A DNA stretch of 8,043 nucleotides, from NCBI GenBank assembly GCA_030524065.1, contig JAUNHF010000070.1, positions 1 through 8,043 of the forward strand, in the 5' to 3' direction. The notes beneath the pieces are model-generated. The model had not been told where the DNA came from. It did no database searches and was given only the letters and a program-made list of their open reading frames with translations. The translations under genes were made by a program, and so were the position numbers. Of this stretch, positions 6,110 to 8,043 are shown one piece after another (positions within the stretch are counted from its first letter, which is position 1; the number at the start of each line of letters is the position of its first letter). Source of the stretch: Deinococcus sp. Lineage in GTDB: Bacteria; Deinococcota; Deinococci; Deinococcales; Deinococcaceae.

Positions 6110-6139
6110 TGGACATCCATCCCATCCATCCTCTAGTCT
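6110..6139 (+). promoter_or_regulatory. Candidate promoter of the fadN-like gene
   Basis: TGGACA (6110-6115, five of six -35 consensus bases) and TAGTCT (6134-6139) are separated by 18 bases and would give a leader of about 48 bases. Most of the spacer is a perfect tandem duplication of CATCCATCC (6114-6131). Just downstream, GTC-TTTA-GAC and GAC-CGA-GTC are short dyads that may bind a regulator. The rest of the divergent gap (6031-6109) shows nothing convincing. Confidence 0.35.
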
Positions 6140-6183
6140 TTAGACCGAGTCCAAAAATCCATCATTCCGGCGTCCCTGGCGTC

Positions 6184-6189
6184 AGGAGG
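6184..6189 (+). promoter_or_regulatory. Strong ribosome binding site of the fadN-like gene
   Basis: AGGAGG is a perfect Shine-Dalgarno core, four bases before the ATG at 6194. It is the only clear one in the window and decides this start. It shows that this gene, unlike its neighbours, is translated from a leadered mRNA. Confidence 0.8.
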
Positions 6190-6193
6190 TTTC

Positions 6194-8043
<1,850 letters not shown>

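Overview
The window looks like chromosomal DNA from a Deinococcus species. It is GC-rich. The nucleotide-pyrophosphohydrolase gene closely resembles the MazG-like dUTPase DR2231 of D. radiodurans as I remember it. Almost every start codon has a -10-like hexamer about 6-8 bases upstream in place of a Shine-Dalgarno site, the arrangement expected of the leaderless mRNAs common in Deinococcus. I see no prophage, insertion sequence or CRISPR array.

Layout. A RidA-type enamine/imine deaminase (98-475, +) converges on an unrecognised six-helix membrane protein (608-1507, -). Next come two minus-strand genes of arginine and polyamine metabolism: an N-carbamoylputrescine amidase (1649-2548) and an arginase (2678-3577). 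A strong intrinsic terminator separates them, so they are neighbours with separate promoters rather than one transcript. From 3578 to 4160 no convincing protein gene is present. That gap holds what looks like an unannotated structured RNA on the plus strand (about 3848-4088): promoter hexamer, a series of hairpins, a textbook tRNA T-arm near the 3' end, and an intrinsic terminator. The right half has a MazG-like NTP pyrophosphohydrolase (4161-4688, +) convergent with a histidine-phosphatase family enzyme (4730-5371, -), then a lipoprotein with a zinc-protease HEFGH motif (5434-6000, -). Divergent from the last is a FadN-type fused 3-hydroxyacyl-CoA dehydrogenase/enoyl-CoA hydratase of fatty-acid beta-oxidation (6194 to the window end, +, truncated), the only gene with a clear ribosome binding site and leader.

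How the genes fit together. The amidase and arginase suggest arginine-to-ornithine and carbamoylputrescine-to-putrescine steps. RidA, the MazG-like enzyme and the phosphatase are housekeeping or metabolite clean-up functions. The fad gene probably begins a beta-oxidation operon that continues past the window. The most unusual element is the RNA with the tRNA-like 3' module; next are the paired palindromes at the membrane-protein start and the apparent threefold helix-hairpin repeat within that protein.
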